This document shows, piece after piece, positions 1 through 11,870 of a DNA stretch of 64,000 nt. The translations under genes and the position numbers were made by a program. The first letter of the stretch is position 1; each line of letters opens with the position of its first letter. Under the pieces are notes generated by a model. That model did not search any database, was not told the DNA's origin, and saw only the letters and a program-made list of their open reading frames with translations. Source of the stretch: Rhinopithecus roxellana (lineage: Eukaryota; Chordata; Mammalia; Primates; Cercopithecidae); the NCBI RefSeq assembly GCF_007565055.1, contig NC_044554.1, forward strand, positions 16,593,921 through 16,657,920, given 5' to 3'.

Positions 1-149
1 CTGTTGTACTACTCTTCTGAACTAAGTTTATGATCTCATTCTATTACCTATTAATTTGTCAGTTACATGTTTTTGCTATTCTTTTATTAGTTATACTAAA
101 AGTTATAACATGCATCCTTGACTTATTATGTTTTAGTATTACGTGATGC

Positions 150-560
150 AAAAAAAATCTGATGCAACTGAAACTCTCATACATTGTTAATAGGAGTATA
201 AATTGGAAAACTGGCAGTACCTAGTGAATCTGAACACATGACTCAGCAACTACACTTGTACATACATCCTCAAAAGAAATATATACATATAATTAGCAAG
301 GGACACATAAGAATGTCTATAGTACTGTGGTACATTATTGCCCAAACCAGAAACCCAAACTATCCATTAAGTGAAGAATGAATAAATTGTGTTATATTCA
401 AACAATAGCACAAAACAAGGAATTAACATTCTGCAATAACACATATAAAACTGAGCAAAAGAACCTTCCCCACCACCAAAAAAGGTACAAATTGTATGTT
501 TCAATTCATACATAAGTTTTCGATAATAGGCACAACTAATCTACAGTGTTAGATAAGTGA
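150..560 (+). mobile_element. Old L1 3' fragment
   Basis: Text such as GAAACTCTCATACATTGTTA and ACTCAGCAACTACACTTGTA matches the end of ORF2 and the 3' region of mammalian-wide L1. It is highly diverged and has no usable frame. Outside it, 1-149 and 561-911 show nothing I can identify. Confidence 0.7.
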
Positions 561-911
561 CTACTAGGAAGGACCATGAAGGACTTCTGAGGTTCTGTTA
601 ATGTTTTCCTTGCTGTTCTGAGTCCTAGTTGCATGAGTGTGCTTCACTTTGTGAAAATTAACTAAGCTGTGAACTTATAACTTGTGTCCTTGTCTATATG
701 AAAGTCATATTTTGCGGAAGGACATACAGACTCTTTACACAAAACATTTAACTTATAAGTTAACTGACCATCTTTCTTCTAAAATTTTAGGATATTTCTC
801 CTAATTCTACAGTTAAAGGATTTAAACATTGGTAGAGTCAGCATTGTAATTATCACTAATTGGGCAGAAGTGTGTATTTTTCCAATTTCCTCAAAAGTTA
901 TCCAAAATTAT

Positions 912-1216
912 GGCCAGGCACAGTGGCTCATGCCTGTAATCCCAGCACTTTGGAAGGCTGAGGCAGACTGATCACTTGAGGCCAGGAATTCAAGACCAGC
1001 CTAGTCAACGTGGTGAAATCCAATCTCTACTAAAAAATACAAAAAATTAGCTGGGCATGGTGGTGCACACCTGTAATCCCAGCTACTCAGGAAGCTGAGA
1101 CAGGAGAATCACCTGAACCCAGAAGGTGGCGGTTGCAATGAGCTGGGATCGAGCCATTGCACTTCAGAGCAAGACTGTCTCAATAAATAAATACATAAAT
1201 ACATAAATAAATAAAA
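912..1216 (+). mobile_element. AluS
   Basis: Begins GGCCAGGCACAGTGGCTCA. The right arm lacks most of the CCTGGGCAACAG segment before GCAAGACTGTCTC. The tail is an AATA/CATA-rich simple repeat. Confidence 0.95.
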
Positions 1217-1684
1217 TTGCTTAAATTTGACTCATTTTTCCCATACAGGAATAGTTTTTACATTAATTACATTGATTATGACAAATTCTAATATTAAGAC
1301 AAAACATATGCAAAATATGTGTAACTCAGCAAATTTCTATCTATATTCCTAAAAGGAAAAGACAAGATAAAAAATAAGGATAATTGGTGAGCTGGACACC
1401 GGCACTGGAGCTGGACGTGGGAAACATTTAGAGAGAGGAAGAACAGGTTTCACTGAGAACTTAGACATCATCCTGAGATCTCTCTTCCCTTCCCCTCACA
1501 AGCAGTAGCTTCATGCATCTCCAAGGGGCAGGGCAAAAGGATAGGGCAAAGTGTTTTCTACACATGGGTATAAACGTTTGTCAGTATATTGACATGTATA
1601 CTGAGATGTCAGACTCACTTCACACTGAAGGATAATAGGATAATAATTTAGTCTCTTAGGGGACTAGGATTTAAATAGTTTATG

Positions 1685-1846
1685 GGCCGAGCATGATGAC
1701 TCATGCTTGTAATCTCAGCACTTTGGGAGGCCAAGGTGGGAGGATGGCTTGAGCTCAGGAGTTCAAGACCAACCTGGGCAAAATAGCAAAACCCCATCTC
1801 TTAATAATAATAATAATGATAATAATAATAATAATGATAATAATGC
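1685..1846 (+). mobile_element. Alu left-arm fragment with (TAA)n tail
   Basis: A left monomer only, ending at CCCCATCTCT, followed by a (TAA/TGA)n repeat at about 1799-1846. It could be a free left Alu monomer (FLAM) or an AluJ truncated at its 3' side. Confidence 0.85.
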
Positions 1847-2409
1847 TTATGGCTAAGTAGCCCTTCACAATTTAGAGAGTTCTCATTTCTATCTCATCTG
1901 CATTGTACAAGGTATTCCAGGCCTACTACACTTTTCAACGCGATAATGATACTTGACCCATATACAATGAAAAGGTGGCATAGACTGAACTCAAACCTAG
2001 AAAAAGGTAAACAGAACAATGAGCTGAGTGTTCTGTATCAAGCTTACAATGAGAAAATGAGTAATTACTCAAAAATCCTTTGAAAGGTAGATATTGTAGA
2101 CATCTAAAGAGAATTTCAGTGAGTTCTTTTTCATCCTGTACATGACTCCAAACTTCTGGAATGCAATGTGTCAATATTTTGAGAAGTATTTTTTCTCTTT
2201 CAAGATTATAAGTATGCTAGAAGAGACCGTCTCAAAAGTACACTTAAAAGGTTTCGGCTAAGATAAGAAACTTCTTTACAAGAAATCTTGCTAAATCCAA
2301 TTTACTTGCAAAGGCATATCTACTTTCAGATTACTATAACATTAAGAGGAAAAAATTCTCCAACAAACGCAGATTACAATAAATGACACATGCTTATCCC
2401 ATTAAACTA

Positions 2410-2596
2410 GTGGTTCTCAACTCTGGCTGTCTTAAAATCATTAGGGGAGCTTTTAAAAGAATACTGATGCCCCAAGCCATACCCAGGATAATCTGATTTT
2501 ATTGAGCTGGTGTGGAGCCCACTCTCTGATGTATATGTATGTGTTTTAGGTTCCCTGGGTGATTCTAATGGGCAGCCAGGCTTAAGAACCACTGAA
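2410..2596 (+). mobile_element. MER5A-type hAT-Charlie element
   Basis: Starts AGTGGTTCTCAACTCTGG and ends CAGGCTTAAGAACCACTGAA, the complementary terminal repeats of MER5A-like non-autonomous DNA transposons, with the AATCTGATTTTATTG core between. Confidence 0.85.
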
Positions 2597-4405
2597 CTAC
2601 ATATATTAAGCAGTATTAAATACAAATATTAAGCAGTATTCGTTAGAGGGCATAACTTGGACCATCTTATAACCATGACAGACAGAGTTGAAAGAAATAA
2701 AAATAATGTTGTCATGGGAACATTAGGTAATAACTGCAAGGCTGAATAACCCTGCAGTTAAGTACATGGTTCACATTTCAAGGACATTTGAAATAGACAA
2801 ATTTGGTAATGTTGCAAATCCAGAGACCAATGTCTCACCACATACTATTAAGCCATCAGCTCTTCCTCCCTGGACTAGCTGCCCATGTCTTAACACACCC
2901 TTTTAAAAGAAGTATTCAGTAACCTCTTTGCTTATTCATTCTGACTCTTCTCCCAGTAGTTCATCACTGGGAAGTCCAGAGGAAGAAGTTTTGCAATTTC
3001 AAATGAGGAAATGTGGTTTAATTTCACAGTTTAGTGTACTCAGTGCTCATGAAGAAAACAATGTAGCATTTTGATAGATACTTGCATAGGTAAATCTATA
3101 AAAGAAAGGAGAGTACCTAGATATTGAAGGTATTGGCAAGGCATAGCTCTTGTAAAACAAGCTGGTTGGCCAGATATTCTCATTAGTTTCAATCTATTCT
3201 TTGTCAAACAAAAGTGATTTCACTTTACATGAAGAGGGTTTGTCAAATGTGTACATTTTATCCCAAACTGCTATGAGACAAAAATCAAAGTATTTGTCTT
3301 TCCAATGACCATACTTAAGGAGAACAATGTCATGAGCCTCATACAAAATTTTGAACTAGTTCCTAATACATACATCAAGAGGTGATAAAATATGATTATG
3401 CCTATAACATTATTATTCTGTAAATAATTCATATAAATCCTCAGGCTCAAAATGACCAGTTATTACAATTCCTAAACCTATGCAGTAAACATTATGTGAT
3501 TTATATTTCATATTCTGAGCAAAATGAAGTTAAGAGAGAAATGAGAATTAGAAAAGGAGACCAGGAAAGAATTAGCAGAAATAAAAGTAAAAAGGACAGA
3601 TAGTGGCAAGAAAACAGTAAAAAAAAAAAAAAAAAAGGTGAAAACAATGTGACTAAGGTAACCTTCTGGCCCCCAAATCAATCTAGGAATACATAGGAGG
3701 CAACATAAAAAAAGTACTATTCTTGAATCAGTCACTTGGTAAAATATACCACTTCCCTGGCAAAGATTACAATATTTGAAAGACAAGTCAATCTGGTGTT
3801 TCATAAATCCAAGAATAATAAAAGCAGGCAAGAAAATCTACATCCTTTCCAGTCTTCAATATTGACATTTAAATGTTAGAAAACTTACATATTGTGGATC
3901 TTATTTTCTTGAAGATGTGATCAATCCCAACAAGGGATTGAGCACTGGATACAAAAATCAACATGTAAGATCTGTTACAGTGCTGTATACCAGCAATAGT
4001 TACAACATGTCATGTTTTTAAGTGTGCTAGTTATGAGAGCAACAAAAAATAACCTAGGATGAAATCTAGCAAAACATGTGCAGAACCTTCATGGAGAAAA
4101 TTCTAAGACTTATTAAGAGTCATTTAAAAAGATCTAAATAACGAGCTATACTTTATTCGTAGTTAGGAAGATCCAATATCGTAAAGATGCCAATTCTCCC
4201 CAAGCTGATCTATAGAGGCAATGTGACTAAAGGAAATTCAAATCAACTCTTTTGTGAAATCTGACAGGCAGATTCAAAAATATATATATGAAAAAGCAAA
4301 GGGCATACAACAGCTAAGACACTCATGAAGAATACTAAGGTGAGGGGACTTACCCTACCAGTTATCAATACTTATCATAAAGCATAGTTATTAAGATGTT
4401 GTCAT

Positions 4406-4711
4406 GGCCGGGCATGGTGGCTCACACCTGTAATCCCAGCACTTTGGGAGGCCGAGGTGGGCAGATCACTTGAGGTCAGGAGTTTAAGATCAGCCTGACC
4501 AATATGGTGAAACTCCATCTCTACCAAAAATACAAAAATTCACTGGGAGTGGCAGCGCATGCCTGTAATCCCAGCTACTTGGGAGGTTGAGGCAGGAGAA
4601 TCGCTTGAACCTGGGAGGCGGAGGTTGCAGTGAGCTGAGATCGTGCCACTGCACTCCAGCCTGGCGACAGAGCCAGACTCTCAAAAAAAAAAAGAAAAAG
4701 AAAAAGAAAAA
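4406..4711 (+). mobile_element. AluS
   Basis: A full-length dimer with a (GAAAAA)n tail inside the old L1. TTGTCA on both sides fits a target duplication. Confidence 0.95.
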
Positions 4712-4997
4712 GTTGTCAAGTTGAGATAATGGAACAAAATGAACTCAGAAAAGGAGACCTACATAAGGCAGCTTGATGTGACAGAAGGGGCTTTGTTGTG
4801 AGAACTAAAAGGACTATTTGGTTGATAATATTGAAACAATTAGCTATTAATTTTTTTTAATTGGACTCCTACATACCACATAAAAATAAATTCTAGGTGG
4901 ATTAAAATCAAGATGTAAAAAAGTCATAAAGCTTCTAAAAGTTAATATTAAAAATGTCTTCACGACTTCAAAACAGGGAGGATTTAAGAGATCCTAT

Positions 4998-5277
4998 GGC
5001 CGGGCGCGGTGACTCAAGCCTGTAATCCCAGCACTTTGGGAGGCCGAGACGGGCGGATCACGAGGTCAGGAGATCGAGACCATCCTGGCTAACACGGTGA
5101 AACCCCGTCTCTACTAAAAATACAAAAAACTAGCTGGGCGAGGTGGCGGGCGCCTGTAGTCCCAGCTACTCGGGAGGCTGAGGCAGGAGAATGGTGTGAA
5201 CCCGGGAGGCGGAGCTTGCAGTGAGCTGAGATCCGGCCACTGCACTCCAGCCCGGGCGACATAGCAAGACTCCGTCT

Positions 5278-5306
<29 letters not shown>
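4998..5306 (+). mobile_element. AluY, Old World monkey type
   Basis: Full length with a long pure A-tail. An 11-bp duplication AAGAGATCCTA flanks it (4986-4996 and 5307-5317). It carries CTCAAGCCTG, ACTAGCTGGGCGAGG and GAGATCCGGCCAC. Confidence 0.97.
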
Positions 5307-5311
<5 letters not shown>

Positions 5312-5518
5312 ATCCTAAAAGGTACAAACTATAAAGAAAAATTCCTAATTTAGACTACATTAAAATTAAGAACCCCTGTTTATCAAAGGCACCATCACAA
5401 ACTGAAACAAAAGTGATAGATTGAGAGAAAAGTATCTGCAACATATGTGATAAACAAAGAACTAGAATCCCAAAAATGTAACTCCTAAAACAATCAATTA
5501 AAAAAAATAGGAAAGTAC

Positions 5519-5822
5519 GGCCGGGCGCGGTGGCTCAAGCCTGTAATCCCAGCACTGTGGGAGGCCGAGACGGGCGGATCACGAGGTCAGGAGATCGAGA
5601 CCATCCTGGCTAACACAGTGAAACCCCGTCTCTACTAAAAAATACAAAAAACTAGCCAGGCGAGGTGGCGGGCGCCTGTAGTCCCAGCTACTCGGGAGGC
5701 TGAGGCAGGAGAATGGCGGGAACCCGGGAGGCGGAGCTTGCAGTGAGCTGAGATCCGGCCACTGCACTCCAGCCCGGGCGACAGAGCAAGACTCCGTCTC
5801 AAAAAAAAAAAAAAAAAAAAAA
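5519..5822 (+). mobile_element. AluY, Old World monkey type
   Basis: Full length, flanked by AGGAAAGT (5509-5516 and 5823-5830). It has the same diagnostic bases as its neighbour at 4998, showing repeated recent hits on the same L1. Confidence 0.97.
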
Positions 5823-6170
5823 AGGAAAGTGGACAAAAGGATGAATAGACATTTCACAGGCGGGGAAATTCAAATAGCCGTCAAATACATAGAGATGCTC
5901 AACCACGGAGCACAATGAAATAATTAGTCCTACCAGTTTGACAAAAAAAAAAAATTTAAATCCTGAACTGTCAAGGGCTTGTGAAGATAGTGAGTATCAG
6001 AAACATTTCCACACCACAAATCGGAGTGTTAATAAGGACAACACTTTGGAAAACAATTTGGCACTGCCCAGGAAAGATGAAGATGTGCACAGCCTATAAC
6101 TCAGCAACTCCGCTTTTAGACATGCATTCTAGAGAAACCTAGGCCTGTGTGCACCAGGTGGTAAGAGTAC

Positions 6171-6660
6171 TGACCATATAGCAAACCCCAGAAACCCCCC
6201 AAAAGCCACCCACTGGAAAAGTAAGTTGGGTTCCCTAGGAAGCACTCTGAGACAGAGTTTACTACCCAGTGTATTCATCAGGGAGTGCTCAGGAAAGTGG
6301 GATTAACACCCGTAAGAGGAAGGAGAAGGAAGCAAGTCCTGGTAGGGTGAGAAGTCCAGCAGCAATGCAGGCCCAATATCCTCAGGTGACCTTGGGCCCC
6401 CCACAGAGGAAGCTTCAGAACTGAAATGGAGTTGTCCCATGTTCAATCAAAATGGCCAGGCCTTTAAAGCCCGCTCAATCTCATGTGGTCCACACCCAAA
6501 AGGAAGTGAAGTTGGGTAGGGCAGCCCTCTTGCCAGGCAATCCCTGAAGGGGCTGACAGTTGAAGACTGCTCGCTGACTATACTCACAGCATCTGGGACA
6601 AACTCTTCTTTGAAAGGAAAATCTAAGGGGTGCATCTCCATGTCCACCATCATGTTGAAT
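6171..6660 (-). mobile_element. Unassigned insertion inside the old L1, possibly an old LTR
   Basis: About 490 bp replace the expected L1 sequence between CCTGTGTGCACC and CACACGATGGAACAC. On the minus strand it has CTCTGTCTCAGAGTGCTTCCT followed by GGGAACCCAAC, which looks like the end of an old LTR, but I could not place the family. A 79-codon frame here is not a recognisable gene. Confidence 0.45.
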
Positions 6661-7991
6661 TCACACGATGGAACACTATACAGCATTAATTAATACAAAT
6701 TAATAACTTGCAGCTAGCCAGTCAATATGAGTACATCTCACAATATTGAGAAGGAAAATAAGCAAAAGGAATACATACAGTATGCTTTAAAGTTCACAGG
6801 CAAGCAAAATGAAATATTTTGCCGAGGGAGATATACATATGGGCTAAACTACAAATAAAGTCAAAGTAATGTTAAAATATAAGAATTTCAATGGTTGCTA
6901 ACCTAGGAGGTGAGGATGAGAGAAAGAATCAGAAAGGAGCACATAAGAGCCTTCAAGAGTCTTGACATTGCTCTATTTTTAAGCTGGGTTGTGGGTACAT
7001 GGTTTTGCTTTGGTTTTTTATTATTTACAGCTACATGTTAAAATATTCTTTTATGCAGTTGTTTTGATTTTTAACAAATATCTTCTTTTATTTCAGGAGA
7101 AACCGTTTTCTCAAAAGTTCAACTCAGAACCAGGAGCAAATGCAGTAACCAAATCTGGTCTCTTTCCTCCTTGACCCCTTTTTGACCAAAATGCTATCTT
7201 ATAGGCACAGAATTTCCATGGCTGACTTAGCCCAGCTCTCTGTTTTGTCAGGAATATGTCATACATATTTCATGAGAATTACTTAGCACCGCTAAGAAAA
7301 CTTCAATTGTATTTGTTGATGTAAAAATATTAAGGCTTCAAATTTAGAAAGCAAGTATGCATAGAGGAGGCATTACAATGGTATAATTATTCATAATTTA
7401 CATTTGAAAAGCTGGAACTTTGAAAGGATAATGACTTGCACAAATGTGTGTAGTAACTGCTGTGCTAGAAATGAGACAGAATCCCAGATTTCCCTGCCAC
7501 TGCTATAAATTACAGAACAGGAATGAATTTGTGTGGGGGTATTTTTGAGCTACCACCCACTGGTGATTATCAGAGGTGATAATTATCTTAGTATAACAGG
7601 GCTAATATCTTGCCAAGATATTTGCTCTGAAAGAGCAAAATACTACCAGTATCAGAAAAGCTAGTATTTTCAGAAAGTACCTTCTGAGGACCTAGAGCTA
7701 TCTGTTTAGTGGAAGGTCAATACACAAGTTTATATTTCTTCAGAGATGAGCGAAAGATACAAGGAAGCCAGGTCCAAGTGGGTCACACACAGCTTTTCAA
7801 GCACAACACACATTACTGAAACATAAGACTGTGGCATTTCACACTTCATCTAACTTCTCATTTGCAGACACCTGCCATTTAGCAAAATAAAGTGGGAGTC
7901 CAGAAAAAGGAGTACTTCGTGGTAAAAGACAGAGCTGCCTGTTGTATTTCAAAAAGTTAAGCCTTCAAAAACTTTTCAGACATTTGGGTTA

Positions 7992-8180
7992 CTTTATTTT
8001 ATTTATTTATTTATTTATTTATGAGATGGAGACTTACTCTGTTGCCCAGGCTGGAGTGCAGTGGCGCGATCTCAGCTCACTGTAACCTCTGCCTCTCAGG
8101 TTCAAGCGATTCTTCTGCCTCAGCCCTCCCGAGTAGCTGGGATTACAGGCGCGTGCCACCACGCCCAGCTAATTTTTGCA
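7992..8180 (-). mobile_element. Alu, 5'-truncated
   Basis: A (TTTA)n tail (7992-8021) leads into the antisense Alu end GAGATGGAG; the element stops at GCTAATTTTTGCA, so its 5' part is missing. It is the Alu nearest the CpG island on this side. Confidence 0.9.
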
Positions 8181-9315
8181 TAAAATTCTTCCTTGATCAC
8201 CCTCCCCACCTCGAAAAAAAGTAAAGCCTTACTAATCATGACACTAATGCAAACTCAATGCATACGCTACTCAAACATATAACTCCTTATTTGGAACTAA
8301 TAACATTCCAAGCCAAGGAAACCTACAAATAACTCCGCTATGGTCACAGGAGACTGTGAAGATACAAGATTGCAACTTGATATATAACTTACATCAAGAA
8401 AAATTTCACCAGCATTTAGGGAAAGGAGTTGTATATGTGGGTCATTTAATATCCACTTCCGAAAAACCCCCTTCCAAATTTACCGAAGTGGACAACGCCC
8501 TACACGCAAGGTGAGACCCACAGGCATCGCTGCTTTGAAGCTGCATGTAAGCTCTGAAGGTCCAACATTTACAGAAGACTTTAAAAACTTTGTGAGAAAT
8601 CACAACGTTCTCCTTCTTTAAAGTAGATCAGTGCTGGGAAGGCTCAAAAGTCACTTTCACTCCCTTACCGAATCATCAAAAAGCCCCGAGATGGCTGGAC
8701 CGGGAGCCGAGCACCTCGCGCGCAGCCCCAGCCTGCACAGGTGCGGAGCTCGGGGGCGCCTGGGGGCTCTCGCTCCGCAGCCCGCAGCCCGGAGGCGGCC
8801 CCTGCCCTCTCGCGCCTCTAGCGCCGAGCCCCGTGTCCCCTGAGCCACGGACACGGTTCAACAGAGGCAGAAACACGTCTCGCAAATGTGGGGACAAACT
8901 GTTTCACTCGTAGGTATAGCGTGGTTTCCTTGGTGCTCACGGATTCTTTCTCAAAACGTGAAGCTTCCAGGAGCACCCCTGTCTCGGCAAAGCCCCTGCG
9001 CGGCCGATGAACCCCCCGGGAGGTGAGATGCGACCGCTGAGCTGAGCACGACCCTCTGCCCTCGCCGTGAGGTGATGCTGAGGGACCCGCCAGCGTCCCG
9101 GCCCCTCGGCCAAGGGAGAATTCCCGCGGGCCGGCAGCGAGCCAGGCGCCTAAGGCCCCGCCGCCACCTGGCCCGGGCTCTGCCCCCAGACCTTCCGCCG
9201 TGGCTGGGTGAGGGTGGCAAAGCCAAGAGTCCTCTGAGGAGGGGAGCGGCGCCCTCGCACCAGCCTCCACAGGGCGGCAGGGCCCCGAGTTGCTCCCCGC
9301 CGGGTCCGAGCCCGG

Positions 9316-9343
9316 GGACTATGAGGGACTCCCCTCATAGTCC
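9316..9343. other. Perfect 12-bp inverted repeat with 4-base loop
   Basis: The arms 9316-9327 (GGACTATGAGGG) and 9332-9343 (CCCTCATAGTCC) are exact reverse complements around the loop ACTC. It lies in the CpG island, 41 bases inside GSAP intron 1 from the donor, so it would be transcribed and could form a stable hairpin in the pre-mRNA. Confidence 0.9.
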
Positions 9344-9384
9344 ACTCCCCGCCCCCACCCCGCCCCGACGCGCGCCTCCAGCAC

Positions 9385-9493
9385 CTGCGCCGCCGCTTCC
9401 GGCCCCGCTGGCCTCGGACGCCGCCCGCTGCGCCCGCAGCCACGGGAGCACGTCCTTCCCGAGGTCGAAGTCGGCGACCAGGCGGAGAGCCAT
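9385..9493 (-). CDS. GSAP: GSAP coding exon 1 (gamma-secretase activating protein, N-terminal 36 codons)
   Basis: Read on the minus strand, ATG at 9493-9491 opens 36 codons plus one base and ends at a CAG/GTGCTG donor (intron begins at 9384). The peptide starts MALRLVADFDLGKDVLPWLR and continues with an Ala/Ser/Gly-rich stretch ending SGGA. I recognise this from memory as the N-terminus of GSAP, where the next residue is Asp; the single trailing G fits the first base of an Asp codon, so exon phase agrees. The full protein is about 850 residues and has been proposed to bind gamma-secretase and the APP C-terminal fragment and to favour amyloid-beta production; that role is debated. The exon sits inside a CpG island with GC boxes, as expected for a broadly expressed gene. 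The donor is weak beyond GT. The 5' UTR must lie above 9493 but its start is not visible. No exon 2 was found in 1-9384. Confidence 0.85.
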
Positions 9494-9850
9494 CGCCTGG
9501 ACACGGCCACCGGGCGGCTCTGGGGCCCCGCGCCGCGGGCATTCCCGGCCCTGCGTGGCCGCCTAGCCCTAGCGTCCCCGCGCCCGCCCTCTCCTTCCTC
9601 TCCCCCGCCCCCCGCTGCTTTCGGTTCCGCGGCGCCCTGGCCTGAGAAGCCCCGGCACCACCTCCTCCTGGCCCGCGGCCCTCAGCCGCCGGCGGCCCGC
9701 ACCTGCCCCGGAACCGGGCAAGGCGGGTAGGGGTGGGGCGGGGAGGACCGGGCGCCAGGACCAGGCCCGCCGGGAGGCCACCGCGCGCACCCTCGGGGCC
9801 GAGGATAGAGGGCGCAAGGACGTGGGCGCTTCAGGGCCCTGGCGAGGCCG

Positions 9851-10864
9851 CTAGCCCGGTGGCTTCCAAACCTGGAGGGTAGGCCTATTTTCTTTATTCC
9901 CCGAGTGACTCAACTGTGCAGCAAAGTGTGGAAACCACTTGGCTTCAGAGAGCTGGCTCCCCTGGAGCAGTTCAGGGTCACCACAGAAGTAGGCCGTCTC
10001 TTAGGCCTATTCGCCCCAGCTTCGAGGTGGTGGTGCTTTATTAGTGTTATTAAGGTAATGAGTAGCAACTGGGAGCAGGTGACGAAGGTGATCCCATTGT
10101 AAGAGAAACGCTAAAAAGGGTTAATCCGCTTGATACAAACAGCGTTCTCTTTGTCTTTTAACTCCCTGCATTGGTTCGAGGAAGCTGAATTACCTAGGAT
10201 TCCCCCTGCGGAGATGTCTTTAAAAAGTGCTCTCATTCTTACAGGGGCACCTGTCATCTTGGGTGCCTTCTCACCTCCTTCCTTCTCCCTACAAATAAGT
10301 TCAGTGTTTTCATAACCTCACCACTCCTCAGCGTTCTCTTCGTTCAGGTGCACACCACTGGTACACTTATTGGTTGGGTTACTACTAGATCCCATTCATC
10401 CTCAACATCGACGCCAGGTTATTACTCTCCTCCAAACCGGGCTTCCTCCTATCTCTGTGCAGAAGACCTTGAGTAACAGCTCACTGCCCCGAGACAATGT
10501 GTCTTCTCTTTACCAGAGACTTCACTCCTTTTCATTTAGAAGCTCAAGTCCAGGCTCACTTGGCTTAAGGAACTCCTGACTCCAGCCTCCTTCCTTACAG
10601 AAAAACCTCCAGGTCCTTCCAGCCTGGCCACAGAGCCTTCTCCTCCCAACAGCAGCCCACAGGGACCTCTCCAACCCTAACTTCCTAGGGTAACGTTGCT
10701 AGTGCATCTCATTTGATACAGTACTCCCTTGAGACATGAAAACTGAATCTTAAGTCTCCATGCAAACCCTCTGCCCTTTGCCTCCCACCAGGGGCTAACA
10801 GAGCACTCTGGAAGGTGCTCGACAATTACTGAAGAATGAGTGAATACAGTAATAAAGAATGCTT
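9851..10864. other. Non-repetitive DNA upstream of GSAP
   Basis: Moderate GC, no Alu, L1 or MIR recognised. The short open frames here show no known domain. It may contain distal promoter sequence. Confidence 0.5.
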
Positions 10865-11037
10865 TTTCACATGTTTCCCGAAGTTAAGGTCTGAAAACTA
10901 CTTGTATTGACGTCATCTGGGACACTGTTTTACAATGCAGACTCCTGGTCTCGAGTCTATACCTAGTCAAGACCCAGAAATGTGCATTTTACCCAGAGCC
11001 TCGGGTGATTCTTAGGCTAAGTTTGAAAACTACTCCA
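10865..11037 (+). mobile_element. MER5A-type hAT-Charlie element, diverged
   Basis: GTGATTCTTAGGCTAAGTTT and GAAAACTACTCC near the end, and TGCATTTTACCCAGAGCC in the middle, match the MER5A pattern. 11038-11440 shows nothing further. Confidence 0.65.
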
Positions 11038-11439
11038 ACTAAATGTAAAAGTCTTGAATTTTTCCCCCCTAGAGACATGTTAAGATAAATGCCTAATGAA
11101 GCTGCTAATATTGTCAGTGAATAAAAGGAAGACCACTGGAGCCCCCGAGGAGCTAATGCAACTACTATTTCATATCAAATAAGCTTGTTGCCTTTGTCAT
11201 ACAGGAATATTGTTTGCCAATTTTTTAAATTCAATACATTTCCATTGTTTTTATTTTTGCAGTTAACTTCTATTTTTGCCAGGCAGGACTGATTTTATAG
11301 TTAAGCAATGATGATATAAAAAATTCTCTTCAAATTAAGTGAAAAAGCCAATGTAAAGAAGGTGAGAAATAATAAGATAATAAAAGAAAGATGTGACCAA
11401 AGTCATGAGGGTGCTATAGGAAGGCACGTGTATCAGTTA

Positions 11440-11870
11440 GGATTAGATTCTCCAGAAGTTAATAAGAACTCAGATTAACAGTAAATTAAACTCACAAGTT
11501 TTATTCTGTCACCTATCTGGAGGTAGGCAGAATAAAGCTCTTAGGACAGGTTCCTGAATTTATGAGGGACCCAGGCTCCTTCCAGTTCTTTGCTCCACCT
11601 GATCTTGAGTGTACCCTTGTCCTCATGATCCAAGAGGGTTGCAGAAGCTTCAGCCTTCATGTCTGCATTCCAGAAATCACAATGGGAGAAGAGAAATAAA
11701 AAGAGGATGCTACCTCTCTTTTAAGGATACTTCCCAGAAGGTCTACACAACATTTCTATATATGTTTCACTCACCAGAATTTAGTCACATGGCCAAATGT
11801 GGCTTTCAAGGGAGGCAAAGAAACATACCTGGCCAATGATGTGCCCAGATAAAACTCAGGACAGTGTTAC
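11440..11870. repeat. Old interspersed repeat, family not assigned
   Basis: Phrases such as CATTTCTATATATG, TTTAGTCACATGGCCAAATG and CAAGGGAGGC are familiar from an old primate-wide interspersed repeat, but I cannot name it safely. No coding capacity. From 11871 to 12540 I see nothing. Confidence 0.5.

Larger units (their letters stand above)
3900..7090 (+). mobile_element. Old L1 (ORF2 end and 3' region), interrupted
   Basis: Plus-strand L1 text runs through 3900-4405, 4712-4997, 5307-5518, 5823-6170 and 6660-7090, split by three Alus and one unassigned insertion. Recognisable ORF2 pieces include the AATTCTCCCCAAGCTGATCTA block (about 4192) and the GATGGAACACTATACAGCA block at 6667. It is full of stops and frameshifts. 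Confidence 0.8.
1..9384 (-). other. GSAP: GSAP intron 1 (partial)
   Basis: Inferred from the exon 1 donor at 9385/9384 and the absence of any stretch that encodes the next GSAP residues. The interval is AT-rich outside the CpG island and carries old L1 pieces, five full or near-full Alus, two Alu fragments and a MER5-type copy. The remaining intronic DNA (about 1217-1684, 1847-2409, 2597-3900, 7091-7990 and 8181-8680) shows no feature I can support beyond a poly-A run at about 3620-3637 and a faint MIR-like stretch near 7345-7520. Confidence 0.7.
8680..9850. promoter_or_regulatory. GSAP: CpG island / GSAP promoter
   Basis: This roughly 1.2-kb block is strikingly rich in G+C and CpG compared with its AT-rich surroundings. 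It brackets GSAP exon 1. GC-box (Sp1-type) motifs are visible around 9347-9356, 9600-9613 and 9735-9743. No TATA box is evident near the start codon, which fits a dispersed CpG-island promoter. Many long overlapping open frames here on both strands are expected from GC-rich, stop-poor sequence and are not genes. Edges are judged by eye. Confidence 0.85.

Noticed and set aside
1..9384. A second GSAP exon
   Set aside because: No stretch on the minus strand matches the residues that should follow exon 1; taken to lie outside the window.
8631..9566. Overlapping long frames on both strands in the CpG island (up to 164 codons)
   Set aside because: GC-rich, stop-poor DNA gives such frames by chance; only the minus-strand frame from 9493 matches a known protein.
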